Shown here: positions 20,201 through 28,690 of the stretch, piece by piece
How positions within the stretch are numbered: position 1 is the first letter of the stretch
Layout: every line of letters starts with the position of its first letter
Assembly: GCA_002682825.1 (NCBI GenBank)
Contig: NOKP01000080.1
Coordinates: 7,527-42,574 of the forward strand
Origin: Neonectria sp. B-13
Lineage: Eukaryota; Ascomycota; Sordariomycetes; Hypocreales; Nectriaceae
Length of the DNA stretch: 35,048 bases
Direction of reading: 5' to 3'
Translations under genes and position numbers: made by a program
Notes under the pieces: model-generated
The model's database searches: none
What the model saw: only the letters and a program-made list of their open reading frames with translations
Told to the model about the DNA's origin: nothing

Positions 20201-20259
20201 TAGTAGTAATAGGAATAGTAGTAGAGAGATTAATAATAATGATAAATAATATTATTATC

Positions 20260-20385
20260 TTTACTCTCTTCCCTTCTCTCCTCTCCCCTCCCCTCCCTAC
20301 TCTCTCTCTCCGCTCTGGCCCTGCCCTGCTCGGCCTGGCCCTGCCCTGCCCTGCACCTGGACCTGGACCTGGACCTGGACCCTAT
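20260..20385. repeat. Low-complexity CT-rich tract and (CTGGAC)n repeat
   Basis: A pyrimidine-rich tract (CTCTCC-type) passes into CTGGCCCTGCC repeats and then about four CTGGAC units. Plus-strand frames through it are only repeat translations (PGPGPG) and are not genes. Confidence 0.8.
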
Positions 20386-20578
20386 GCGACCGCGCCCGTC
20401 TGGGCCCTACGATACAAGTATTAAAGGACGCGAGTTAGAGACTGTCCTGAGTGAAGTCATCTAAAAACAGGTGTTCAGTGACATTAGGTCAAGTACCAAG
20501 CTTAGAGCAGATGACAGTCAGCCCGACCTCTAAGGCCATGGCGATAGTGAACAGCTCGCCGAAATTGAATGAGGCGAG

Positions 20579-21248
20579 TCATTCGGCTGGAAGAATCTGC
20601 CCGTGGCAACTTGGAAACCTCAGAAAAGGTCCTTCATCCTCACTACCGCACCATGCATCGAGAATAACTTCATCATAGTCCTCAAGGTATCCCAAAGTCT
20701 GCCCGTTCTGTAGTGAAATTGCCTTCGTGCCATCCAATGTTGCCTCAAAGAGACATCCTTGGGATCCGTCTGCCTAGAAGCACTTAGTCTTGTACCGAGC
20801 ATTGCATGGGGCCTACTCACTGATCCCGAAATGGTGCCTGTGCCAACTAGATCTCCGCTAGCCATTCCGCTCCCGGAAGAAGCTAGATGGGTGAGTTGCT
20901 GGAACGGAGACCAGTATAGGTCTCGTAGGTTAGTTTTTGCAATCACCTGGCCTTGTCCCTTGCCTGAAAGCGTGAACTCTCAATTAGAACGGTTGGTTCA
21001 GCACCAGTTTGTCTTGTTGCACTTACGAATCACAGTTGCAGTTACGTTGATATCGAAGGTGCCGTGTGAGCCGCTCCATTTGAGATGGTCAAGAGCACCG
21101 GGAATCTGGTTGTGCTTGGGAGCAGCGGCAAAAGTTTCCAGCGCATCTAGGGGGACGATCCACGGCGATATAGAAGTTCCAAACCCTTATATCTAGTTAA
21201 TGAATGAGGAACGCACATAGGAGCTGACATACCCTTGGAGTGGAACGC
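20579..21248 (-). pseudogene. FAH: Fumarylacetoacetase gene, 3' half (displaced, exons intact)
   Basis: This is the C-terminal 167 codons of fumarylacetoacetate hydrolase, the last step of tyrosine/phenylalanine breakdown (fumarylacetoacetate to fumarate plus acetoacetate, cytosol). Exons are 21239-21233, 21185-21027, 20963-20821 and 20773-20579; introns 21232-21186 (GTATGT...AAG), 21026-20964 (GTAAGT...CAG) and 20820-20774 (GTGAGT...TAG). All phases agree. Motifs are GFGTSISPWIVPLDALETF, TNLRDLYWSPFQQLTHLAS, GDLVGTGTISGS, DYDEVILDAWC and GQILPAE before the TGA stop. It starts abruptly at the target-site repeat 21248-21240, next to the mirror-repeat element. Its 5' half is at 25067-25869 on the other strand. 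Confidence 0.9.
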
Positions 21249-21911
21249 CCGCTGACTATGTACCCGTAGGGGCATGTGCGCGTAGGGGGGACGAATCAGT
21301 CATTATCGGGGATATTTAGAAGGGGGTTCACGGGATTCCCGAGATATTGATATTACCTGGAGGGTGGAGTTGTTGAAAAACTCAGCGTTCTTCTCGAACA
21401 TAAATGAGAACGTTAAATGCATCTTTAACCACCGATATTTAAATAATTTCGACGCTTACGTCCATTTTGGCATGGCTCTGAGCGACCTACTATCCTATAT
21501 GCTTGCAATCGCTGGCGTCAAGGCTGCCAATTTTCAATCCTAGCCAAAGAAGACTCTTACGGCTTATGGCATCTCAAACATCGCACTGAAGCCCGATTTT
21601 CCCACCACAACCACGGGCTGCAGCAGCCCCAAGAGCCCGAGCAGCTGCAGCCACGAGAGCCCCAGCAGCCTCAAGAATCCGAGCCGCAGGAGGCCCTAAT
21701 GCCATTAATTGAGCCGCTGGAAAAGAAATTGCCTACCTGTAGTAAATGTCATGTAGAAGGCCATAGAAGGGGTACAAAATGCTGTAGTTTGCGTGGTCAA
21801 GATAGCCCATAAATATAGGGCCCTTAGGGCACTTGGGGGAAGATTTATAGGGCTATTACTGACTAAGCAGGGGGGATGCGCGTGTACGGGGATGCCCATG
21901 TATCAGTCGCC
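21249..21911 (+). mobile_element. 663-bp element with terminal mirror repeats, copy 1
   Basis: The left end reads CCGCTGACTATGTACCCGTA and the right end ATGCCCATGTATCAGTCGCC. The second is the first written backwards, not its reverse complement. The mirror match runs over 21249-21341 against 21911-21820, with a single difference (CGGGG against CGGG). The centre has partly open frames for a zinc domain and knuckle (separate entry). Base for base this copy equals copy 2 at 25870-26973 in opposite orientation, once the MITE and its target repeat are removed. GTGGAACGC just outside the left end (21240-21248) pairs with CCGTTCCAC outside copy 2, showing that the two outer flanks belonged to one insertion site. 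Confidence 0.9.
21453..21812 (+). pseudogene. FAR1-like zinc domain fused to zinc knuckle, no transposase
   Basis: The frame with codons at 21453 reads LRPFWHGSERPTILYACNRW, then GCQFSILAKEDSYGLWHLKH, then RFSHHNH. This matches the FAR1 domain of the MULEs in this window (YACDR, GCEFSLLAKES, W...RHR) and supplies the C...C...HxH zinc ligands. A Q/P/E-rich linker follows, and the frame ends in CSKCHVEGHRRGTKCC, the same knuckle type as in MULE copies B and C, then a stop after GQDSP. The frame upstream of 21447 has stops, so the N-terminus is broken or spliced. The catalytic MULE domain is absent. It looks like an internally deleted MULE product, possibly only DNA-binding. The identical frame lies on the minus strand of copy 2. 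Confidence 0.7.
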
Positions 21912-21978
21912 AACACCACAACTGCAGTTCTTAGGCAACGTTCAAATCCGATGATCTGGAACGGCGATGAATTCTTAG

Positions 21979-24656
21979 TTATCTACCTGAATAGAAAGCC
22001 TGCTGCGCCTTACCATCTGCTGCGGCCGCCTCCCAGATCTCACGCATACCTCTTCTACTAGACCAAAGGTTGCTTTCCATCTCCCTAGCTATCTGAGCCT
22101 CGACCCAGTCATCTTCTGCCTTACTCCAGTCTAGGTAGGCTATCATCTCCTCTTTCATCCAATCTCTAGACCCAGTTAGCATCGTACAGCGCTTGCCCAT
22201 CTGCTTCCAGTTAAGACACCACTGGTAGCTTGCTTTGTCATACCGCAGAGGTAGACCTAGCGCCTTCCGATACTGCTGGTTAGTTTTGACGCTGCTACGA
22301 GGCTGCGCCTTGTACCAATCTGTTGAAATGAGAAGATTTTTATTGCTTAATTCATACTGAATGTGCAGTAGGGGAACCACTGTTTATGTACAGGCACGAT
22401 CTCTTGTAGAATGTTCCTCCTTCTTCCACACCTTGCCACCGACTTGGTCGCCTCACACTTGTGATCTCCAACACAATCATCTCTAGCATTAACATATCTC
22501 TGATAGATTACCTGTGGGTCATCATATCTCAGCGCTGGCGCTGCCCCTGCCTGCCCTGGTGATGATGCTGCTAGCACTTCCCTACCTGTGCCGCCGATGT
22601 CGACGATAATGCAGCTATCACTATCCCTGCCTGCCCCTACCTGCTCGGATAATCCTGACGATAATGCTGCCAGTGCTGTCCCTGCCTATACCAATGATGC
22701 TGATGATGATACTGCCGGCGCTGGTTGTGTATGCCCTGATAATGCTGACGATAATGCCACTAGCATTGCCCCCACCTGCACCAATGATGCTAACGATTGC
22801 AAAAGCTCCTCGTACCACTGAGGGCATGCCTTCAAAGTCATTCTATGACCTAATGCATGGCATCTGCTGCATTTGGGTTGTGCCTTTGGCTGTGCTGCTG
22901 CCTCAACTGCCTCAAATGCACTTGGCTCTCTCTGAGTACTTGATTGCGGTCTAGTTGAGCCGGCAGCTATCCGATCAGATCGATGCCGAGGCTCTAGTAG
23001 CAACTGATGAACACCATGACGGTTGAGATGCCAATGCGTATGAAAATGCTCTAGGCAAAGGGCTTGGTCTTGTTCTTGTAGAGCCTTGAGAGTATAAGCG
23101 CAAGGGAGCCCTTGAGATCGAGTAAAAGAGCCAGTGCAGCTAGGCAGGTCTCCTTGGAAGAGCCGCTTCCGTTGTTCCTCAACCTTCCGTAAAGCCTCAT
23201 GAGATATCCAGCCACATATAGCACTATATAGTGATCCAGAGAGCTCAATTGGTATCCGCATTTGCTGACTGGCTTGGCTGGATCGTAGCTCGGCTAATTG
23301 ATTAAGCAGCGCATGCTTCATAGCTCTCCAAGCCTCAAAGAGATCTAGTGTAGATTTCTTAAGATAGCTCTTAAGTAGCCCATGGATACCCTCAACCCAT
23401 AAGGTAACTACATTACCAAAGTAAGGGTGCTAATCAACCCAAGCCTTGACAAGCTTTTCCTTATACAGATCGAGCCAATTAGCCTTAATATACCCAACCT
23501 CTTCAAGGTATTGCGGTAGGTAGCGCTTTTCAAGCTCTTGTACGCACTGATTAAAGGCCTCTTCATCTGGTGACTTCATAATTGAATGCCAGTAATTGAA
23601 AAACTCATTCTAATCGCTTAGACCTTATTGGTAGGCCTCTGACCCTTGTTGGTAGTATATGAATGTTGGCTAGCAATAGCGGAGGACTGCCTTGTTCACA
23701 TGCCATAGGCATAGCAGCAAGATTGAAGATAGAAAGCAGATCTCTGTAGCGTTCATACAAGCCTTATCGCAGTCTATTAGAATAACAGATAGAAGCCTTG
23801 TATTGAAGAGTTCATACAGGGACCTAAGCCAGTCCAAGGCCCATAGGTAGTCCTACTCAGTCTCACCACTAAGGAATGCAAAAGCAATACAGAAGGATCA
23901 CTAACAGGCATTAACACCAATCATATCAAGGAGTAGCATCCTATATTTGTTCATCTTGTATATGCAATCCAGGAAAAGCAGGTCTAGATAAGCCTTAAAG
24001 TATACTAATGACTCTGGATGGGCAAATAATACTACTGTAATTCAGTCATCTGAATCAAGCTGCATCCGGTTCCAGAACCCTTCCTTATCCAGTTGGTTGG
24101 CAAAGGCGTGTATAGTACTCTGGCCCTCGCAGAGCTCTCGTTTACTATCTGCAATACGATTATAGATATCTTACTGGGTTGCAATAGTATTCGAGTTCTA
24201 ACGAATATAAGTCCTAATATCCTTTAGCGCTACCCCAGCATTCGTAAGGCTGCTGATTGTTGATTTATCCGCATCAGAGAGCTGCCGATGGACTGGATGA
24301 GCCGATTTGTGCCAGCTTGGCTCATAGTTGTATAAGGAAAATCATCTATCCAGACAATGCCTCAAGGACCAAGTAGTCTTATCTAGGGATTCCTTCGCTA
24401 TAATCGAGAACGGGCAACTGGTTCCTCGCATAGTAGTCTTGCGCTAGCGATCTCTTAAGGCGCTAGGAGGACAACACCACCTATCACATGCATATGTAAT
24501 AATCTGCCTACCACTAGTTAAGCGCAAAGATCTCCCAGTTATGAACGCATATCCTCTTAGCGCTGCCCATTCATTGATAGCTGCGAGTAGAGCCTCTCGT
24601 GAGTCGTATGTACCCTCCGGCGAGAGCACATCATCAGGAAATACTGCCTGGGCCAT
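21979..24656 (-). pseudogene. MULE transposase with FAR1 domain, many stops (copy C)
   Basis: The start is ATG 24656 (MAQAVFPDDVLSPEGTYDSR). It has the FAR1-like domain (TYACDRWCCPPS) and then a MULE core in one register but full of stops: FLDCIYKMNKYRMLLLDMIG, FCIAFAFLSGETE, SVILIDCDKACMNATEI, CLWHVNKAVLRYC. After that come KRYLPQYLEEVGYIKANWLD, AWRAMKHALLNQLAELRSSQ, GWISHEALRKVEEQRKRLFQ and the knuckle CSRCHALGHRMTLKAC. A low-complexity Ala/Ser/Thr linker (about 22800-22580) and a basic C-terminal region (RYDDPQVIYQRYVNARDD, NQQYRKALGLPLRYDKASYQ) follow, ending at 21979. Many changes against copy A are C-to-T (Gln CAG to TAG after RYC), which fits RIP. Confidence 0.85.
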
Positions 24657-24663
24657 AGCGGAA

Positions 24664-24780
24664 GCCCTGGGAACTGCAGTTATGGTCAGCAGTGGTAGCA
24701 ATAGCAGCAGCCCCTGAGAACTGCAGTTGTAGTCGGCAGTGACAGCAATAGCAGCAGCCCCTGAGAGCTGCAGTTGTGGT
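24664..24780. repeat. Tandem 46-47-bp repeats at MULE copy C end
   Basis: Units at 24664-24709, 24710-24756 and a partial unit 24757-24780 share (A/G)CTGCAGTT and AGCAATAGCAGCA. They lie just before the MULE start codon on its 5' side and include the terminal inverted repeat motif, so they are probably multiple transposase binding sites or promoter elements. Confidence 0.75.
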
Positions 24781-25066
24781 ATTCCGTGGCGGTCGGGAAA
24801 GGCGGTAAAGCAAGACAGTACGAAGTACATGCGTCCGCATGCGTCTGTAAGCTACGATAATGACGGTCGGGAAACACGGCAAAGTTGATGCAGTACAACG
24901 TACCATCGACATCGGTCGCCGAAGTCCGGGAAACCACGGCAAATGCATTCGTGACGTCTGCTACGTCCGGAAAGATGAAAACAAATAAACGACCAAGGTT
25001 CAGCCACGGGTTGTCGCTAGAAGCATATGCCATCACACGCCGAACGACTCAACCGCGTCCAGCAAA
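24781..25066 (+). promoter_or_regulatory. Presumed promoter/5' UTR of the FAH gene
   Basis: This is the only non-element sequence upstream of the FAH start codon. It has two related CGGTCGGGAAA...CGG(T/C)AAAG segments (24800 and 24865) and no clear TATA box. The left boundary is the MULE end, so upstream regulatory sequence may have been cut off. Confidence 0.35.
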
Positions 25067-25869
25067 ATGGCACAGACCTTACCCATCCCTCTCTTTGGCG
25101 TTATTTCGACGTTCGAGGATCCGGCACCACGATGCGTCGTATCAATAGACGGTTCTATCGTTGAACTGGGTAGACTATGGCAGCTCAAAGACCCTCATTC
25201 GGAGGAAATACCCTCGGATATCGATATCGTGGCGATTTTTAAACAAGTAGGTCTTTCATCTAAACAATAGTCACAAGCTAACGCATTCAGCCCACCTTGA
25301 ATCAATTTTCAGAGCTTCCGCTTAGTGTTCAACGCTTCGTGCGACGCCAAGTTGCGGACGAATTTGTGAATGGATCCATTCTTGACTCTTGCCTTGTCCC
25401 ACCCAAGGACATCACCTCCCATCTGCCCATGTCCATAGCAAACTATGCAGACTTTTTCTGCTCCATAGAGCATGCGCGTAATGTAATTAGACCCACGGAG
25501 ATCAGGGACCCTTTACTGATGGTATAGTGCGCTGCATTGGCCGGGGGAGACGTCACTCTCAACTTTTACTCCTCCCCGATCTGTTATAACGGACGCGCTT
25601 CGAGCATCACTCCATCGCCAATAGAAATGCACAGACCACGAGGAATCTTCACCGATGCCACTTCTGATGGCTCAAAGATGGTTTACGGTCCTTCGAGAAA
25701 ACTTGACTTTGAGCTTGAACTCGGCTACTTCCTCTCGAGACCACTGCCTCGTGGCCGGATGCTGTCCATCGAGGAAGCCCCTGATTACATCTTTGGCTTC
25801 GTTTTATTAAACGACTGGTCTACTCGTGATGTCCAGGCCTTCGAGATGCGTCCTTTAGGCCCGTTCCAC
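25067..25869 (+). pseudogene. FAH: Fumarylacetoacetase gene, 5' half (cut by element)
   Basis: It starts at ATG 25067 (MAQTLPIPLFGVIST). Exons are 25067-25246, 25291-25482 and 25528-25869; introns 25247-25290 (GTAGGT...CTAAC...CAG) and 25483-25527 (GTAATT...TAG). They give 238 codons, all in phase. Motifs are IANYADFFCSIEHARN, ICYNGRASSI, GPSRKLDFELELGYF and FGFVLLNDWSTRDVQAFE, the N-terminal domain and the metal/active-site region of FAH. The last codons, RPLGPFH, end exactly at the element (25870); the next residues of the family, SKGFGTSISP, are found at 21239 on the minus strand. Together both halves make about 405 residues, close to the family's 420 or so. A truncated product ending just after GPFHGD would lack part of the active site. 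Confidence 0.9.
25862..25869. repeat. Target site duplication CGTTCCAC (FAH side)
   Basis: CGTTCCAC lies immediately before copy 2. The same eight bases, on the minus strand, lie at 21247-21240 immediately outside copy 1. Extending to nine bases gives CCGTTCCAC against GCGTTCCAC. In the intact gene this would be the codons for P-F-H. It shows the insertion site and links the two gene halves. Confidence 0.8.
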
Positions 25870-26973
25870 GGCGACTGATACATGGGCATCCCCGTACACG
25901 CGCATCCCCCCTGCTTAGTCAGTAATAGCCCTATAAAGGGGCCCAATAGGTGCGCACCCGGGTGCGCATTTAAGTTTTTTCACGTTTTAAATTCTATAAA
26001 ATCAACAAAAATAGTTAGAATTATATAAAATCTTCTATAATATATACAATAACAATATCTATGCTGGTAAATTACTACAAGCAATATATATTAAAAATTT
26101 ATAAAGTTATAGGTTGCTAAAATTCAAGCTTAGTCAGTATTATCAAAATTCGCGCACCTGGGTGCGTATTGAAGATATTTTTCGATTCAATAATTAATAT
26201 TTATTTTTAAAAAATCTATTTCTAAAAAGATTAAAATAATCAAATATGTATTGTATTAATATATATCTTGTAACGAGCTTTTGGAATTTTATATAAATAT
26301 TTTGTATAGTTATTATTGAAAACGTGAAAACACTTAAATGCGCGCCCGGGTGCGCACCTATTGGGCCCCCCCTATAAATCTTCCCCCAAGTGCCCTAAGG
26401 GCCCTATATTTATGGGCTATCTTGACCACGCAAACTACAGCATTTTGTACCCCTTCTATGGCCTTCTACATGACATTTACTACAGGTAGGCAATTTCTTT
26501 TCCAGCGGCTCAATTAATGGCATTAGGGCCTCCTGCGGCTCGGATTCTTGAGGCTGCTGGGGCTCTCGTGGCTGCAGCTGCTCGGGCTCTTGGGGCTGCT
26601 GCAGCCCGTGGTTGTGGTGGGAAAATCGGGCTTCAGTGCGATGTTTGAGATGCCATAAGCCGTAAGAGTCTTCTTTGGCTAGGATTGAAAATTGGCAGCC
26701 TTGACGCCAGCGATTGCAAGCATATAGGATAGTAGGTCGCTCAGAGCCATGCCAAAATGGACGTAAGCGTCGAAATTATTTAAATATCGGTGGTTAAAGA
26801 TGCATTTAACGTTCTCATTTATGTTCGAGAAGAACGCTGAGTTTTTCAACAACTCCACCCTCCAGGTAATATCAATATCTCGGGAATCCCGTGAACCCCC
26901 TTCTAAATATCCCCGATAATGACTGATTCGTCCCCCCTACGCGCACATGCCCCTACGGGTACATAGTCAGCGG
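25870..26973 (-). mobile_element. 663-bp mirror-repeat element, copy 2, carrying a MITE
   Basis: The ends are GGCGACTGATACATGGGCAT (left) and TACGGGTACATAGTCAGCGG (right), exact letter reversals of each other. The total length is 1104 bases; subtracting the 432-base MITE and one 9-base target repeat leaves 663, equal to copy 1. I compared most of the internal sequence with the reverse complement of copy 1 and found no difference. The left mirror arm is split by the MITE (25870-25937 and 26379-26402); the right arm is 26881-26973. Confidence 0.9.
25938..26369. mobile_element. 432-bp AT-rich MITE nested in copy 2
   Basis: Terminal inverted repeats of about 50 bases with two mismatches begin GGGGCCCAATAGGTGCGCAC. 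A perfect 9-base target duplication CCCTATAAA flanks it (25929-25937 and 26370-26378); copy 1 has the unoccupied site once. The interior is very AT-rich without an ORF. The repeats contain an 18-base palindrome TGCGCACCCGGGTGCGCA (25951-25968), with a variant near 26340 and another in the middle near 26152. A 9-base duplication fits a MULE-mobilised element. Confidence 0.9.
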
Positions 26974-27035
26974 TAGCCACCACCAAACGCGCCCCGCGCC
27001 TCCTTTTTAGTATGCCTCTTCAGCCTCTTTGCTAC

Positions 27036-27540
27036 TCGGATAGCTATCCTTTATCTGGCCAAGATGCAGCCGATTGAAGAGGCCAATCGATTTCGAGATG
27101 ACTGCCTCCTGAAGGCGACTATGACTCCCGAGATGCCTTATTCAAGGCGATCAACGCCTGGGCAGCGCCATGAGGCTATGCCTTTAGGACTGGAAGGTCA
27201 ACTAAAGAGAGGACTGGAAAGCTTACACTCACATTTACTTATGATCGTGCCTGCCGCCCTCCAAGTGCCTCCAAGGAATAGCAATAGCATACTACTACAT
27301 GAGGCACTAGCTGCCAATTCTCTATTCTAGCAAAGCAAAGCAGTGACCTGGCCACATGGGCTTTAAGGCATCGTCTAGATAGCCGATTTACTATCTATAA
27401 CCATGAGCTAAGCTAGCACCAGTCTACTCATCTAGTACATCGCAAACTATCCGATTTAGATGGATCAATAATTAGCAGCCTCGCGAATGCCAGGATAGCG
27501 CTAAAATTGGTCAAGCCCTACCTAGTTGATATCCTAGGAA
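27036..27540 (+). pseudogene. MULE FAR1-domain fragment (copy D)
   Basis: Across frames the plus strand reads FRDDCLLKATYDSRDALFKA, INAWAAP-GYAFRTGRSTKE, LTFTYDRACRPPS, then SCQFSILAKQSSDLATWALR and HRLDSRFTIYNHE. This is the same domain as the N-terminus of MULE copies A and C. Frameshifts and stops interrupt it, and the catalytic region is missing. Similarity fades after about 27540. Confidence 0.65.
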
Positions 27541-27739
27541 GAAACTATCTACGGCGACATGAGAAAATCATGGGGAGAACGGAGCGAATGACGGAGAGTG
27601 ATGAACAAGTTGACGTAGATTTACCTGGCATCGACACAAGGACGATGAGATCACCTAAAGACGGAACCGCTTGGAAGGACTCCGGATTAGGGACCTCTCG
27701 ACCAAGCTTGAGGGAGCCCGGACAGCTCAACTAACCTAC

Positions 27740-27922
27740 TCTACCTAGAAAACACCTTATACGAGATCTGTCTCCGTATACATGCATCATCTCTGGATGC
27801 GTGGAAGTTGCTTGGCCCTTCTCAGCCTTAAACACCAGGCTAAAGTGGATGAAGCATACAAGGATCTGTCATGACGCGGATAGTACGGTCCAGAGTCAAT
27901 GCTGCCCTTTTATATGCGCATA
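27740..27922 (+). pseudogene. C2H2 zinc-finger relic of fungal NLR/ankyrin-type protein
   Basis: The frame reads HLIRDLSPYTCIISGCVEVA, WPFSALNTRLKWMKHTRICH, then QCCPFICA. The pattern DL-PY-C...C...F...W--H...H...C--C is frequent in the zinc-finger part of fungal ankyrin/NACHT proteins. A stop precedes it and the frame ends at TAA 27922. Only this module remains, so the host gene cannot be named. Confidence 0.4.
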
Positions 27923-28690
27923 ATGTTTCCCCAGGATCAGCATCGGCATCGCCACTTTTCGTTGCTGGCAATGAAGACCTTGCTCCGACAGCCATCGTCG
28001 ACATAGCCGCAAAAAACTCAACCCCCGTCGCCAATACGGACCACGACGATCAGGTGGACCGCCTTGCGTATCAGCTGACAGACCAGCTTATCACATTTCG
28101 AGGATGCTGCGTTGACTGCCACCGGGCATCAAAACTTCAGCACCATCAAGACCCCAGAGAGCATATTAGTCTTGCGGCTTGCCTTGAATCTACGACTGGT
28201 CTCTACCCTGGAGGTCCTCAGCTCTACCCGAATCGCCTCTCTGGAGGATGATCTTCCCGACAAGACGAGTTCTGCAAGCCGACAACAGATCTACTGTAGC
28301 CTCGAGTCCGGAGATCTGGCGCCGCCCCATCTTTGCATGAGTGAAGATGAACGGGTCACGGCTGTCGCTGGGGTCGGCTTTGATGTTGATAGCATCACGG
28401 GCTTCCCTAGCAACCTTGCTGTGGCCAAGCAGGGTATTCGATGGTACCCTACCCAGATGCCTGTGTCGGACCTTCAGTCCGATCTCCATCTCCGTCCGAG
28501 ACAGGTTTACTACTTCGATGCGGCTGGAAACCAGCATCAAGTCCACCGACCTGTGCATCAAATCCCACACTACGCATTCGGTCGTCTCATCAGCTTCGAG
28601 GATGTATCGTTGTACTTCCTGTTTCCCCATCTATACCGCGAGAAGCAGCAGTCCAGTCGCCTTCGAGATGAAGATTTTCGCCGCATCGCT
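27923..28690 (+). pseudogene. Fungal protein fragment of unknown function, cut by LINE
   Basis: Two overlapping frames (27871-28251 and 28112-28696) read DRLAYQLTDQLITFRGCCVD and then, after a shift near 28240, GIRWYPTQMPVSD, HLRPRQVYYFDAAGNQHQVH, HYAFGRLISFEDVSLYFLFP and LYREKQQSSRLRDEDF. The style is that of a conserved region shared by many fungal proteins, but I cannot assign a function. The frame runs into LINE sequence of the opposite strand at about 28690 and ends there, so the gene was probably interrupted by that insertion. Confidence 0.45.

Larger units (their letters stand above)
21914..24780 (-). mobile_element. Decayed MULE element (copy C) with terminal inverted repeats
   Basis: The left end carries ACCACAACTGCAGTTCTTAG (21914 on) and the right end CTGCAGTTGTGGT at 24768-24780, which is its reverse complement. 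The right end repeats this motif in a 46-47-base tandem array. The element holds one MULE gene in minus orientation. It starts only two or three bases from the end of the mirror-repeat element. No target duplication could be found, as expected if an end was cut or the region was inverted. Confidence 0.65.

Noticed and set aside
20158..20424. 88-residue plus-strand frame with Pro-Gly repeats
   Set aside because: Begins in the Fot terminal repeat and is only a translation of microsatellite sequence.
21249..21911. Ordinary terminal inverted repeats at the ends of the 663-bp element
   Set aside because: The reverse complement of the right end (GGCGACTGATACATGGGCAT) does not match the left end (CCGCTGACTATGTACCCGTA); only the plain reverse does.
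22588..22954. Plus-strand Asp/Ala/Pro-rich frames
   Set aside because: They are the antisense of the low-complexity linker of MULE copy C.
25870..26973. LTR retrotransposon or solo LTR interpretation of the two identical copies
   Set aside because: They are in opposite orientation, lack TG...CA ends, and have no integrase or primer-binding site; the segment between is a MULE.
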